The position numbers were made by a program, and so were the translations under genes. The notes under the pieces were generated by a model, which ran no database searches, was not told where the DNA came from, and worked only from the letters and a program-made list of their open reading frames with translations. A stretch of 64,000 nt of DNA from Girardinichthys multiradiatus (taxonomy: Eukaryota > Chordata > Actinopteri > Cyprinodontiformes > Goodeidae): the NCBI RefSeq assembly GCF_021462225.1, contig NC_061813.1:16764442-16828441 (forward strand), read 5' to 3'. Positions 32,787 to 46,088 of this stretch are shown in pieces (position 1 is the stretch's first letter; every line of letters starts with the position of its first letter).

Positions 32787-33190
32787 ATTCCCTTGCAAAA
32801 GTATTCAAAATTCTTAAATGTTCTCACATTTTGTCTTTCTACCACAAGCTTCACTGTATTTTATTTGAAATTTTATGTCATACACCAACACAAAATAGGG
32901 CATAATTGTGAGAGTCAGATTGAATGGAGAGAGTCTTCAAACATCAGTGTTCAAGTCTTGGCTCAGATTCTCAATTAGATTTAGATGTGGGCTTTGGCTG
33001 CTCCATCTTCATTTCGCGTCTAACCTACTTTGTTGTTCCTGCTGAACAAAAGCATCCCCAGAGCATGATGCTGCCAAAACTATTTTTTTTTCCTGATATT
33101 TCCACACATTACATTTGGGACATTGGCCAGAAAAGTTAAATTTGGTCTCATTCAACAAGATCACCTTCCTTCATGTTTGTTGTGAACCAC
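32787..33190 (-). mobile_element. Tc1-like relic (TTGCAAAAG-ended family)
   Basis: The left end CCTTGCAAAAGTATTCAAAA (32,791 on), then ACACCAACACAAAATAGGGC and ATAATTGTGA, is the inverted repeat of the family seen at 12,743. The complement of AGCATCCCCAGAGCATGATG (33,050 on) is the same conserved transposase block. The copy is truncated at about 33,190. Confidence 0.7.
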
Positions 33191-36100
33191 ACATGGCCTA
33201 TGGCAAAGGCCAAATGTGTAAAGGCTAATAGGGAATTAAATAATACTTGCAATTAAGAATAATCTTAGATTTTACAACAGGGGTTACAACAGGGTTTCAA
33301 GAGTTAAAAGTTGTTTAATATCCGGTTACCCTACTTACTAATTGAAGATGATGTTGTTCATATATTGATGATATATTTGAAAATGTTTTGCCCTTTTGGG
33401 GCTCTGTATATTACTATTGACTATGTTCAACCTAATAGCTGCACACATGATTTCCCTTACATAAACGTGAGGATATCCAGCCTTCTGGTTTTTAAGTTTT
33501 AGACAGATATAATATGTTCAAGGTTTATGCATTTCCATGTCTGTGTGATTGTCTGCTTCATTAAGGAAACTTTACATAGTTGTAGCTTTCTATGCGTGTT
33601 AATGTCTAAAAGAATTTACACTTTCAGAAGGAGGCCTTTCTAACCTCAAAGACTTGGTTCCCAAGAAGGGCCTGATTGCTCTAATTGGAATACAGATTTT
33701 TCTATGGATTATTACGAAAGGTGTTTTTTAACATACCAATATTTTAAATTGAGATATAAATAAAAGCAGAGAGATTATGGATTGATACCCCTGGTACATT
33801 GCATTGTTATCTTTTGTGAGATATCTGTGCCATTTCCTTTAACAACACCTCTAGATTGATGTATATATATATATATATGTGTGGAAACACTGAGATTGGT
33901 AAACAATGTAAATTTGTAAATGTATATGTGTATATTTTTGACAAATCTTGTCCAAAGGGTTGTATATTCAGCTGTAGCTTCTCCTGTCGCTCTATCTTCC
34001 CGTGCTTTTCCTCCCTGCCTCCATGTACACTCAGCCTCTAATTAATTTAATAAAGTGTAGCAATTTTGACATTTAGGGCTCTAATTGTCTCCACAGTAGC
34101 GGACCGGCTGACCGGATCTGAAGATAACGCAGACTGACAGGATCAGAGAAATGTCTGTTTATCTGTAGAATTAAAGGGTAAAAACAGGCCTGGCTTAGTA
34201 ATAGGTGCTCTCCTGCCTTTATGTGTATGTGTGTGTCTGTGTTTGTTTGTGTGTAAAGGGAAAACTTTTGTTTTTTGTGTGTGAACACAGGTTTTAGAAG
34301 TGTGAGGATTCTCAGTGAGAGACAAGCACGGTTATTGCTTAAATGGTTGGGGCTAATGGTTGATACAGGCGCTTCACTTGTTTACGCCTATCAGTGTTGT
34401 CCATCTTAAAATGGACAACACTTGTGACCTTTGCCTCAGGTTTTGTTAGGGTTGCTGGTGGCAATTCACTTGTGCAGTGGTCTGTTTGTGCAAATTGTCC
34501 TCTTAATAAAGCTATCAGATTCACCAATAGGTCAAAAGATGAGACGCGGACCCAGCAGTGCTCTTTTTGCCGATGCAGCCAAAGACAATCTTTCTATCTA
34601 CCTGAGGAGACCTGCTAGCACCAGCGCTTGCAGCTATTCACATCTTCCATCAAAACATCACTGACAAGTCAAGTTGCTCGCTCTCTCCCCTTCCCTGCCG
34701 CCTCCGACCCGTAACCCATTTATCTTGAGATAACTTTGTCAGATTGTCAACCAAACTCTCCGGTGAGAGCCAGGCCCAAAGCTTATTACAGGGGAATCAG
34801 CACAGGCCGAGGCTGGTCACCGCTAAATGGATACTCCCTCCGAGCTCCTGCTGACTTGACTGCATTATTGGAGTGGCTGTTCCCACATCAGCTGAAGTCA
34901 GTCAGTCAGGCTGCCAACAATTAGGCTGCTGAGGCCTCGCAGTATTCAAAGTTGCACTGGTTTATTTATCACACCAAAAAAAAAACTTAGTTTTGAATGA
35001 GAACCTTCCTTAAGATTATGACAACATATATATGGCTGCTGTTGCAGTTTCCTTTCATGCCATGTATTTTTGCGTATTAAAAACGTGTTTAACACAGGTC
35101 TAAATGTAAGAAATTGAAAGTGATTATGTGAAACATTAAACGTTATTTGCTGTTGATGCACCTCCAGTGAATCGTGCATGTGTACTAGGTTCAAGGGTGT
35201 GGAATTCACATGGTTCAACTATGTTAGGAAAGTATACGCCACTTTTGTCCCTTGAGGTCATTGTCTTGTTGTATTCTAACCATATTAAGGGATAAAGTGA
35301 CTGTTTGGGAATAAAATTTTAATGATCTATTGATGATAGAATGAGTGCCTTGAAGTAGTCTGTGATTTACTAGAGAAACTAATCAGAAAGTGGGCCGCGC
35401 TTTCATTTGCGGTGTACTTGGCATGTGTGAACTGCAGTGGTCATGCTGCAGACTTTTTCCACATGTCCAAAAAGAAATCTGTGCCAACATGGCTTGGCTG
35501 GTGATTCCACTTGCTCTTTAACCTGTGCTCAGACCTCACCAGATGGCAGTGATAAATTTCATGATCTTCAAAGCAAAGTACTGAGCTTAACAAGCAGGTG
35601 GACTTTATAAGTATGGTCAACTCCCAATTAACTGAATGATTAAATTAAATCATTGTCAGCAGGAGCAAAACGTGAGTTTATCAGAAACTGTAGCTGTAAG
35701 TGTCAAGTCAGATATGTGTTGAGAAATCATCTCTCTCTTCCTCTCTCTCTCTTCCTCTGGTTATTGGAAAAAAAATATGTGTGAACTGAAAAATCTAATC
35801 ATTTAATTTAAGTGGGATCCATGCTGAGTGACAGCAGCAGCCTCTAAATGATGTGTTTGTTTGCAACTAGTTTTTTTTACATCAATGCTTTGTGACATGT
35901 TGCCCAGGACACTACACTATTCCCAGCCAGAAGACCTTGGCTTCATGAATAATGTGCCAACGTTAATCTTGAGTGGTCTTGATTTATTCTGGGATGCCTT
36001 TGATGCACCAACATGCTGAGGGCTTCGCAGGGACAGCTACCACACTGAGGAGACTAAGCACTGCAATAAAGGGAACTGAAAGGAGAGGAGAAATAGCTAG

Positions 36101-36574
36101 ATGGAGTGAGGAATATCTGTTCTCATTACAATTTTGCTGCTGTTTTAAAGGTTTAATGTGCTAGTTACATATAAGTAATTCATCACAAATGTTGTCATTT
36201 AGCAAATGTAAAACAATCTGACTTTAACATGACCTACTTATTTAATACATTACATTTTAAATCTCATGGAAAACTAGAATTCCCCAGCATGCTTAAAAAG
36301 AAAACATGTTGAAAGTCTGAACAGGAATTAATGCATGGATTAGTTCATTAACCACATACAGTACCTATTGGTAGCTCAGTGACAACAAAAGAGTTGTAAA
36401 AAATAAATATATAAAGCTTTCATATTTACTAAATAGGATATGAATTCTTTTTTCTTCAGTTTTGCTGCTTTTTTCTAGAACATAAAAAAGGACAGTAAAG
36501 GCTAAGTGAGGTAGCTTTTAGTACATCATTCACTGAATATGGACAATACCATAATTTAAATTATATTCAGTTTA
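33191..36574. other. Gene-free stretch
   Basis: Short AT microsatellite near 33,860-33,878, a CT-rich run at 35,730-35,758 and a perfect 12-bp inverted repeat at 34,393-34,422. Several 60-90 codon frames overlap on opposite strands with no domain. Nothing else recognised. Confidence 0.4.
34393..34422. repeat. Perfect 12-bp inverted repeat
   Basis: AGTGTTGTCCAT at 34,393-34,404 and its exact complement at 34,411-34,422 with a 6-base CTTAAA loop. No T run follows, and this is a eukaryotic genome, so it is not called a terminator. Function unknown. Confidence 0.85.
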
Positions 36575-37340
36575 ATAATATAACATCATTTCACAACAAA
36601 CTTGATCTCAAGACACTTTTCAGGAAAAAAATATAAACTTTATGTTATCTAAAATCAAATGAGGTCCAAAATGAACTCAAATAAATTCTGGTTGTCCTAA
36701 TACAATCCAGTGATATAATCAGATTATGACACAATTACATGGCCCATTCTGATACAAAATAGAACACAACATGTGTAGTTTAATTTAATTAATTGTTTAT
36801 TGCAAGTTGGTAAAACATCCAAGAGAACCAGGCTCAGTATGAGCAGCCAATTTCTGAGACTTGAAAGTGCTTGATAGGACAGAAAGCAAGTGCGGAAGAG
36901 CTCAGTGGTCCAAAAGTACTTTCTATAGGAAAGAAAAACAAGTACAGTACACACAGGTAGTGGCAGCAGGAGCTTTGTCCATATCTAAACACAAAAGCAC
37001 TGAAAATGAAGTACTCTCTATGGGATACAAAAATAAAGATGCAACTCACAACGAATCAAAGCAATCGTTTATACAGTATGACTTTAAGTTAAATGCATTA
37101 AGTTAAATGCAGCAATACCTCTGTGAATGTCTCTGTCCAAGACAAAGACCTAACTAAACACAGAAGCACAAAGCCTGAAGCACTTTCTATGGGGAAGAAA
37201 CACAGAGAGAATATTCTACACATAGCTGATGGCAGAAACAGGTCCATCAATGGCTTTATTCAGGATGGAAACCTAGAAACCTAGTTAAACCCACAGCAGT
37301 AAGCAAAGATTACATTCTATGGAAATACAATGTTCATAGC
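36575..37340 (-). mobile_element. L2-type 3' tail and attached repeat
   Basis: 36,580-36,730 resembles the L2 3' tail (minus orientation) and its neighbour at 25,330-25,520. The following sequence contains a loosely repeated AGTACTTTCTATAGG-type motif (near 36,915, 37,009 and 37,177), typical of degraded interspersed repeats. Family call is tentative. Confidence 0.4.
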
Positions 37341-37639
37341 ACTAATATCAATGTTAGACTATAAGTTGTCAAACTATAAGATCATTTACAAAGCAATATG
37401 GACACGTCCCCTCTTTACTTGACCTGTAAACAGACAAGCTAGCCTAATGAGTAAACAAAAATGCCTTTGACGTTTGTCAATGCAAATAGGATCTAATTTG
37501 AATGTTCATCAGGTCATCTTGAATTTCCCTAATAAAGACATCACAACCACAAACTACTCTCTACTCTGTTCCTTTTGTGTGTGAAGTCCTCATTGTGAAG
37601 AAAACATTGTGTAACTTTGAAGTGAATTACCAGCTTTAT

Positions 37640-38823
37640 ACCATACCACCTGTATTTATAGAGCCCTTTCAACACCCACAGCATCAAAGTGCTGTGCACA
37701 GGATAAATAAAACATCAGTCACATAATACAATAATAAAGCAATAATAAAATCAATTAGATCTAAAAATAAATAAAATAGCCGTTTATTAAAATAATAAAA
37801 CAATCATACAATCAGTCAGAATGAAGTAAAATGGAATTAGATAAGAATAAGACAAATAATTACAAAAAACAATTTAAAAGTCAACATCTCAGATGGTGTC
37901 AAAGGTCAGGGAGAAGAAATCGGTTTTAAGAAGGGACTTAAAAACAAGGAAAGAGACCTGTCTAATGTCGAAAGTCATTAAATAATTTAAGAGCTGCTAC
38001 AGCAAACACAGTCTCCTCTGAGCTTATGTTTTGTCTTCGGTACACTAAGGAGCAGCTGATCAGCTGACCTGAGGGATCAGAAGGAAATGTAGGGATGTCA
38101 CAGCTCAGACAGATAGCTGTTTAAGACAGGTCTTAAAGAGCGTTTTTAATTTTAAAATGAGTCCTAAAATGTACCGGCAGCCTATGGGAAATGTGGTCAA
38201 ACTTTTGTGAGCTAGTTAAAAGATGTGTATCAGCATTCTGTACCCTCTGAGGTTGAGAGATACAGGAATCAGTGATTCCTTTATAAAGTTCTTTTCAGTT
38301 ATACATCTGAATGTTAACCAAAGTTTGAATTACTGTTTAAAATGCCACTCAGAAATAATTGGTTTTACTTTAGCCAGCTGCCTACAATGGAAAATCTGGA
38401 TTTAACAATTGCTATGATTTATTTTTTAACTTTAGTGTGCATCCACTTTGACCCCTAGGTTTGTAACAGTTGGCCTGATGTACTGGGCCAAAAGACAACA
38501 TCTACATGGGGGCTCTCAGTAGAGCTTCCAAAGACCATCACCTCAGGCTTTTTCTTATTGAACTTAAAATAGTTTATGTTATCGAGACATTTAAAAAACC
38601 ATACAAAAAAACAGGGGGCTCAGAGAGTTGGATACTTTTATCTTTAGCAGACAAATATCTGGGTGTCATCTGCATAACAATTAAAGGAGATTCCATTTTT
38701 TCTACAAAAAGAGCCAAGAGGGAGCAGGTACACCGTGAAAAGGAGGGGGCTTAAAACTGAGTCCTGCGGAACTCCACACAAGAGAGGAGCAGAGGAGGAC
38801 ACATGGTTACCAAGCCAGACATA
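37640..38823 (-). mobile_element. L2-like LINE relic, 3' part
   Basis: The minus strand shows an RT palm at 38,826-38,644: GNHVSSSAPLLCGVPQDSVL, SPLLFTVYLLPLG, then YADDTQIF with both catalytic Asp residues. Wording of these motifs is that of the L2 clade. Downstream on the minus strand the RT is frameshifted, and the element ends near 37,640 in a tail with AAAGGGCTCTATAAATACAG. It is interrupted by a Tc1-like element at 38,824-40,028 and resumes at 40,031. Confidence 0.7.
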
Positions 38824-40028
38824 CACTCACCGGCCACTTTATTAGGTACACCTTGCTAGTACCGGGTTGGACCCCCTTTTGCCTTCAGAACTGCCTTAAT
38901 CCTTCGTGGCATAGATTCAACAAAGAAACATTCCTCAGAGAGTTTGGTCCATATTGACATGATAGCATCACACAGATGGTGCAGATTTGTCGGCTGCACA
39001 TCCAAATGCGAATCTCCTGTTCCACCACATCCCAAAGTTGCTCTATTGGATTGAGATCTGGTGACTGTGGAGGCCATTTGAATACAGTGAACTCATTGTC
39101 ATGTTCAAGAAACCAGTCTGAGATGATTTGTGGTTTATGAAATGGTGCATTATCCTGCTGGACGTAACCATCAGAAGATGGGTACACTGTGGTCATACAG
39201 GGATGGACATGGTCAGCAACAATACTCAGGTAGGCTGTGGCGTTGACATGATGCTCAATTGGTACTAAGGGGCCCAAAGTGTGCCAAGAAAATATCCTCC
39301 ACACCATTACACCACCACCACCAGCATGAACCGTTGATACAAGGCAGGATGGATCCATGCTTTCATGTTGATGATGCCAAATTCTGACCCTACCATCCGA
39401 ATGTCGCAGCAGAAATCGAGATTCATCAGACCAGGCGATGCTTTTCCAGTCTTCTACTGTCCAATTTTGGGAAGCTTGTGCGAATTGTAGCCTCAGTTTC
39501 CTGTTCTTAGCTGACAGGAATGGCACCCGGTGTGGTCTTCTGCTGCTGTAGCCCATCCGCCTTAAGGTTCAACGTGTTGTCTGTTCAGAGATGCTCTTCT
39601 GCATGCCTTGGTTGTAATGAGTGGTTAAGTTACTGTTGCCTTTCTATCAGCTCGAACCAGTCTGGCCCTTCTCCTCTGACCTCTTGCATCAACCAGGCAT
39701 TTGCGCCCACAGAACTGTCGCTCACTGGATATTTTCTCTTTTTCCGACCATTCTCTGTAAACCCTAGAGATGGTAGTGCATGACAATCCCAGTGATCAGC
39801 AGTTTCTGAAATAAGACCAGCCCGTCTGGGACCAACAACCATGCCACGTTCAAAGTCACTTAAATCACCTTTTTTCCCCATTCTGATGCTCAGTTTGAAC
39901 TGCAGCAGATCGTCTTGACCATGTCTACATGCCTAAATGCATTGAGTTGCTGCCATGTGATTGGCTGGTTAGAAATTTGCGTTAACGAGCAGTTGGACAG
40001 GTGTACCTAATAAATTGGCCAGTGAGTG
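38824..40028 (-). mobile_element. Tc1-like element inserted in the L2-like RT
   Basis: Ends are CACTCACCGGCCACTTTATT (38,824 on) and its near-complement ending 40,028, each next to TA (38,822-38,823; 40,029-40,030). At 1,205 bp this is a complete-looking element. The minus-strand transposase keeps all three catalytic positions (WSDESRF, VQQDNAPFH, DLNPIEQLWD) but has frameshifts in the N-terminal region (39,560-39,880) and near 39,010. The insertion falls inside an RT codon stretch of the host LINE (…S | VWLGNHVSS). Confidence 0.9.
38885..39881 (-). pseudogene. Transposase of the 38,824-40,028 element, frameshifted
   Basis: Starts MGKKGDLSDFERGMVVGPRR at 39,881 (DNA-binding end). The frame shifts within the helix-turn-helix region, then 39,556-38,885 is a continuous 223-codon run with the DD34E catalytic domain, which again shifts near 39,010 so that the true C-terminus (SMPRRIKAVLKAKGGPTRY) lies in another frame ending at 38,856. 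At least three indels make it inactive. Confidence 0.85.
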
Positions 40029-40030
40029 TA

Positions 40031-41050
40031 GAAAGTATGTTCTGAAAAGTAGGATCTAAACTAGTCCAGAGCTGTCCCACTGATGCCCTCAGTTGATTAA
40101 AATATTTCATTACAAACTTTCAAAAGGGCCCATACTGTACAGTGTAAAGACTTAAAACCAAACTAGAACCTCTAACAAGTTCTGTTCTTTTAAATATGCC
40201 ATTAATTGGTTGTAGAGTACCTTGTCAAGGATTTTCAAAACAAAGTATCCAGATAGGCCTAATAATTAGCAAGAACAAATGGGTTAAAAGTTAGTTTCTT
40301 AAAGAGTGGTGGACTGCAACACTTGTTTAACATTTCCAGGGACCACACCAGAAGACTGCTTTTCAATAGATCAAGGAACGAAGTCCCTACAGTGAGGAAA
40401 ACCTCTTTAAATTATTGAGGAGGAAAAGCATCATTTTAAGAACCTGTTGGCTCAATATGACTAGCACCTCCTGCAGACAAAACAAAGTCACAGGTTCAAA
40501 GCTGTCAAAAATAGCATAGAAGGACACACAGACTGAGGGATCATGACCAGGAGGTGGGATCTGTGCCTTGGTGATAGTGACTTTCTTAATAAAAAGTGCA
40601 AAACATTTTTACATGCTGCAGGCAAGGGTTCAATACAGTCTGTGTGTGGGGCGTTAAGCAAATTCATTACAAATGTTGTAAAAATCAATGGTTGTGAATA
40701 AAAAAACAAGTATTTTGACTGTTTGATACAACCATATTAGACAGGTGTTTTCTCTTAGCGGCTCTCAGTTTTTTGGTAATGACGCCAGCATTCTGTTAAT
40801 ATTTGAAACAAACCCTATTTAAAGCACTTTCCATCTGTACTCAGCTTTGCGACACTCTCTCCTGGCAGTCTGAATGTCAGCATTAACCAGGGCTCAGATT
40901 TGTTTCTATGTGGCCTGATGTTTAATGGAGCCACAGAATCAAGAACTGTTTTGCAGGTGGAGTTTAACCATGAGCTGAGGTTTTGATGCACACAGTTTCT
41001 AGGTTCTGATTAAAAACAGATGAAAACTGACCACCGGTGAAATTGACTCA
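40031..41050 (-). mobile_element. Continuation of interrupted LINE relic
   Basis: The first 80 or so bases continue the L2-like RT frame of 37,640-38,823 on the other side of the Tc1 insertion (minus-strand SLDPTFQNILS before the break). Farther out the sequence has the look of an old interspersed repeat but I could not follow RT motifs. The right limit is approximate. Confidence 0.4.
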
Positions 41051-43155
41051 AGAGCAATCCTAACTATGGCACTCAATTGAATACAAATTAGGATTATTGA
41101 TAAGAGTGCAGAAATTTGACAGGTTGAGAAAATTGTATAGCTATTATATTTTAGTTAACTTAATAAAATGGACAACATTTATTGATAAATATGGGTATAC
41201 AGCGAAGAACATGTCCACCCATGTAATCCCTCCCAAAGACGTCTGAGAGACACCCCAGTTCAGCAGAGTAATGACCCGGTACTAACAGCATTCATTTGAC
41301 TCCATTAGGGTCAGTGTCAGCTGCTGTGCTCTGAACCAGTGACCATAAACACTCACAGGTGCTCAGCACACAATATGGTAGTTTAGAAATAGTTTTACTG
41401 TCCGAGGTAAACAATACTCATTTAGTTTAAAGGTTTTACCAGTTAATAGGTAAACATTTAATGAAGATCAACACAATGCATTATATCGTGTCAATGTTTA
41501 GCTTGGGCTTTGTTTTTATAGAATACTCCTAAATCGCAAGTTCTCTTGTCTTTCTTATTTAGGTCGAGTAAGTAAAAGAAATGGGCTTCTAAGGGACACC
41601 TGAGAAAATCATGGATATCTGATAAAAAATTGCTCCAAAGACCTTTGACTCAGTTCAACCTAAAGAAATACTTCAAATTGATGTGATTTTTCAAAAATGT
41701 TTCAATGTAACATTTTGCTATAAAACATATTTTTTTTTAACAAGAGCAACAAAATCTGCAGAAGGTGCAGCAAATTTAGGACATCATCAGGACCAAATTA
41801 TTTAAAACTTTTTCTGTATATTCAAAATGACAAGATAACGTACACTTTTAGGAATGTTTATTTTTCAAAGGGTATCTGAATGGCTGATTTGTTAGTAAAA
41901 CCAAAGTTTTGGACTGTCCTGTTTGCCGGCCCAATGATGAATGAATGCTTTAGACAACTGTCTGCAGTGGAGTCAGACTTTATAGAAATTTGTAGCAACT
42001 TTTTAACAAATAAATTGACCTGTTCTTGAAACACAGCCCTCCTGTATGTGTCTTACTGATGACTCTTGTTACCAGGCTATGCATGTTTGTAGATGTTATA
42101 GCCTGTTAGCATACAGTGTGTGGTCACAGGTGTTTTATCAGTCTTGTTGTTGGACCCAGCCACCGGAGGCCAAGTTAAGGCTGTTGTTTGGGCTGGGGGG
42201 GCTGAGCATTAGGATTTATTCAAAGGTGGAATCAGTAAACTCGTCACTTTGAATAGAATACAGGAACAAACCTGGGGCAAAACCTGGTAAACTATTTGTT
42301 GAATCACACTCAAACAGCAATGAGGAGGGTATTCTTTCCTGAAGAAAATTTAGTGTACAGAAACCAACATTTTGTAAAGAAAAATGTCTCCATTCATGAT
42401 TCTAAAAAAATAACTCAGTAACGCAACCAAAATATAATGTTTTACATAATCCAGCATCAATTAAAGCAAATATTTGAAACATTGTGCCCATTTAAGCTAT
42501 CATAATAAAAACCTTACTGGGATTTCCAATGTTTAAATAGAGCTTACACTGGGATTGGGACATAGGAAAAAACAATCAATACCGGCTTAATGGATTGGTG
42601 TTTAAGATGGCTGAAAGACTCCTAAAATTCACATAGACACAGATTTAAAACTGGTTGCTATGAAACTATAAGAGCAAACAAGTGGCTTTGTTGTGGTTTT
42701 GTTATGGCTAAAGCTTCTTGGCACTATATGAGGGGTTACAGAAGTTGTTGTTTTAGATAAATAATTACATTATTATTTATATGGTTAATGCAAAACTAAA
42801 TATTGTCATCAAAAAAGATGCACTAGCAGCATAAACAGCTACATATAAAAGTATACAGAAGTCGGAGCTACTTTGGAATTATATATACATCTTGGCAGTT
42901 TAAATAAATGATAAATATTAATAATAATATTAATAAATGTCTGATAAACAATTTGCCTGCTTGATTTCCAAACCTTGAAGAATTATCTTGGCAGTAGGTT
43001 GGATCTTGTGATTCTTGTGTACACACACACTTTGCATTTGATACTTTAAAAGCAATAAACACCTATCTACGTTCCAAAAAAGCAAAACGCCACTATATTT
43101 AGAAGGAACAGCCCTAAAAAAGTGTGAACACTTTGTTGAACTCATATAGTGTATA
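41051..43155. other. Gene-free AT-rich stretch
   Basis: About 2.1 kb with no recognisable gene, RNA or repeat end. Short open frames (for example 42,046-42,252) have no domain. Confidence 0.4.
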
Positions 43156-44430
43156 TATGAAAATGATTGTCTTCCTGAGAGCCTCAATTTCTTTACCATG
43201 AAAACCAAGGAGCTGGTGGTGAATTTCTGCACATGCAGATCAACCACACCGAAACCAGTGAACATCCAGGGAACTCACATTGAGATAGTATAAGTACCTG
43301 GGCATTCACCAGAGCAATGAACTGGACAGGAGTCACGACACTGATGCTCTTTACAGGAAGGGTCAGAGCAGAACCTACCAGCTAAGGATCCAGAATCTTT
43401 TGGAGTACAGACCTTTTTTGACCTTGTGATGGCATCCGCCATCTTCTATGATGTAATTTGTTGGAGCAGCAGCTTATCTACAGCTGAAAGGAAGCATTTA
43501 GATAAGCTCATCAGAAAGGCCAGCTTCATCCTTGGATGCCCAATAGACCCAGTGCAGGTGGTGGGAGAAATAGCATCACTCATGGATAATGTCTCGTAGC
43601 CCGAGCATGAAGCTGTTGCAGAACTGAAGAGCTTCTATAGTGACAGACTGCTGCATCCAAGGAGCAGAAAGCAGCATTATCGCAGATCCTTCCTCCCTGC
43701 AGTTGTTAGACTTTATAACCATCACTGCTCCCAACAAACTGAAACACAATAAGTGTTTACATGCCTGCTGTTGTTTGCACAGTTGTTTCATTTCTTGTAA
43801 ATAATTCAATTCAGTTTATTTATATATCGCCAATTCACAACACATGTCTCAGACTGCTGCATCCAAGGAGCAGAAAGCAGCACTATCACAGATCCTTCCT
43901 CCTTGCAGTTGTTAGACTTTATAACCATCACTGCTCTCAACAAACTGAAACACAATAAGTGTTTACATGCCTGCTGTTGTTTGCACAGTTGTTTCATTTC
44001 TTGTAAATAATTCAATTGAATTCAGTTTATTTATATATCGCCAATTCACAACACATGTCGTCTCAAGGCACTTTACAAAGTCATTTCAATAGAATAGAAT
44101 AGAAGTCAGGTACATACATTCATAATTATCCTAAATGTCAAATAGTCAGTTGTTTTTCATGCACAAATATACATCCACATCTTGTACATTTTTTTTATAA
44201 CACCCTACTCAGTTGCACATTTCTTTCAATCTGAGTATCCCATTTTAATAACTGTACAGTATTATGTTCTTATTAAGTTAAATTTGCCCTTACTGTGCCG
44301 TCTCTTATTCTTTTTTGTTGGTTTTATCCTTTTGGGTGAATCTGTATGCTTCAGATTGCCTCTCACTTTGCTGTTGGTACACCAGAATTTCCCCACTAAA
44401 TGACAATAAAAAATATTTCTATTCTATTTT
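43156..44430 (+). mobile_element. LINE 3' part with L2 tail insertion and tandem duplication
   Basis: Plus-strand thumb and C-terminal RT motifs in broken frames: TKELVVNFCT, KYLGIHQSNELDRSHDTDAL, YRKGQSRTYQLR, LDKLIRKASFILGCP-like. The 3' UTR runs to about 44,430 and ends in TATTCTATTTTAT. Within it, 43,644-43,849 and 43,850-44,058 are direct copies, and an L2 tail in minus orientation (about 43,980-44,090, CGCCAATTCACAACACATGT) has inserted. The same LINE family recurs on the minus strand at 63,680-63,895. Confidence 0.7.
43644..44058. repeat. Tandem duplication, period 206 bp
   Basis: Two head-to-tail copies, starting CAGACTGCTGCATCCAAGGA at 43,644 and 43,850. The second has a 5-base insertion (ATTGA within the ATTCAATT stretch) and a few substitutions. 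The unit spans the end of the LINE coding region and the start of the L2 tail, so it arose after the L2 insertion. Confidence 0.9.
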
Positions 44431-46084
44431 ATAAAAATCTGTGTGACTTCTGAACATATGGAAAAAAGCCTACATAAAATTTGTCAGCCAAATTTTCTCC
44501 ATGTCTTTCTCATTTGAAATCAAACGTTTGCCCACAATTCCTCTAAAATATGATAACCAGATAATGTATCCAGATGTGTATCACCAAATGCTTCTTTTAA
44601 CTTCCTAGGAATGCGTAGACAGAATGCCTCGTTTTTGAGAACAACAACAATGGGTGAACATGAATGCAACTTTCATCTGTTGATGTCTTTGGTGGTAAAA
44701 GACTGATTCATAGATAATCCACGTTTTCAACTGTTTAGCGTGGTTTTTAAAGTCGCAGAGAAAAAGGACAAGTGAAGAGGTAAATACAATTTTTTATGCA
44801 TCTTAAAAAATAATAATCCAAACTAGATCATTGATACCCGTAATATGATTCTACTAGACCTGTGTGTTGACAGCCAGACTACGTGTGCAGTGGCCATGAC
44901 TAAGTACACCCAAATCATGTAAAAGAAAAAAAAAGTAATGCATTACACTGACTTCTCTGATTTTGGCTCTTATGTTTTGAAGGCGCGTGGTAACTGACAG
45001 AGACATCCCTATCATTTCCCTTTCAGCCTCTACCTCACCATCTCGGGGTGAGTTGGGGGGTAGGTTCTAACAAGGAGTCGTCTTTGTAGCAGAACGAGTA
45101 GCCTGCCTGTCATCTCTGTCTTGTCCAGGCTCAGCAATCTCACTAACTATACTCTCTCTTGGCCCGGCCTCGCTTGCTGGCCGGGTTTCCCACCAGCACT
45201 GACAACCCATATAAAATTAAGGGCCATGAATGCAGCACTACCTATAAGTGAAGTTGACAGCAAGGGGCCTACCTAAGGTTAATCGGCTCCTCCTTCTTCT
45301 TTTCAGACTCTACACACCCGTTAAGCAACAGCTCAATAGAGCGGTGGGCTGGCTCACAGGCGGATGGGGACCCACTGGCCCTAATTGATGATCTCTTACT
45401 CTGGGGAGGGAGGGTCTGGAGGAGCCAGTGGAGGCATGGGGGTGGCTGTTCTTGGATATCTAGGCCCCTCCCCCTCCTCTTTCTGTTGCTCTGACCCCCT
45501 CTTGGTGAGGAAGTGCTACGTACCTTTACCTCGGTCCTCTCTGGCACAGCAAGAGAACAATTTTCTTTACTCCTGGTTCCTGAAGATTGGGAGAGAAGAG
45601 ATTTGGACAATGTTTGCTTTCAATTTACATGGAAGCACCAGCACGGAGGGACTTTATCTTATTGTAAAAGCATGGTTCCTAGAAATAATTCTAACAACAT
45701 TGAAAACTATAATATAGGAAAAATAAAGGAAGTATAATGATATATAGACAAAAAAGTCCTTCAAAGTTAAAGAAAATGAATGAGCGCACCTCAAAAACAA
45801 GATATTTGATAATGTGTCAATTTGATAACCACAGAATCCCAGAAGAAGTGACATATAAAAGCCATGTTGTATCCTATGCAGACTGGCATGTGTACATGGG
45901 AAATGGGGAGGACAAGGAAATAGAAGTGGGATTTTGGTCAGGAGCCATCAAGTGATTAGAGCAATTGCTCGTCAAGGATCTGTCACAGCCAATCGCATCT
46001 GTCTCCTTAGTCTCTGCGGAGCTTGGCAAGAAGATGACCCAGACCGACCTGTGTACTCTGGGAACACAGTTGTGTTGTTAGTGA
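44431..46084. other. Unassigned stretch with a GC-richer block
   Basis: 44,990-45,560 is GC-richer, with open frames on both strands (113 and 110 codons, overlapping) but no domain, splice pattern or repeat ends that I know. It may be an unclassified element's internal part. The rest is AT-rich. Confidence 0.35.
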
Positions 46085-46088
46085 TAGT

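Noticed and set aside
45269..45717. 113- and 110-codon frames on opposite strands
   Set aside because: They overlap each other in a GC-rich block and neither matches a family I know.
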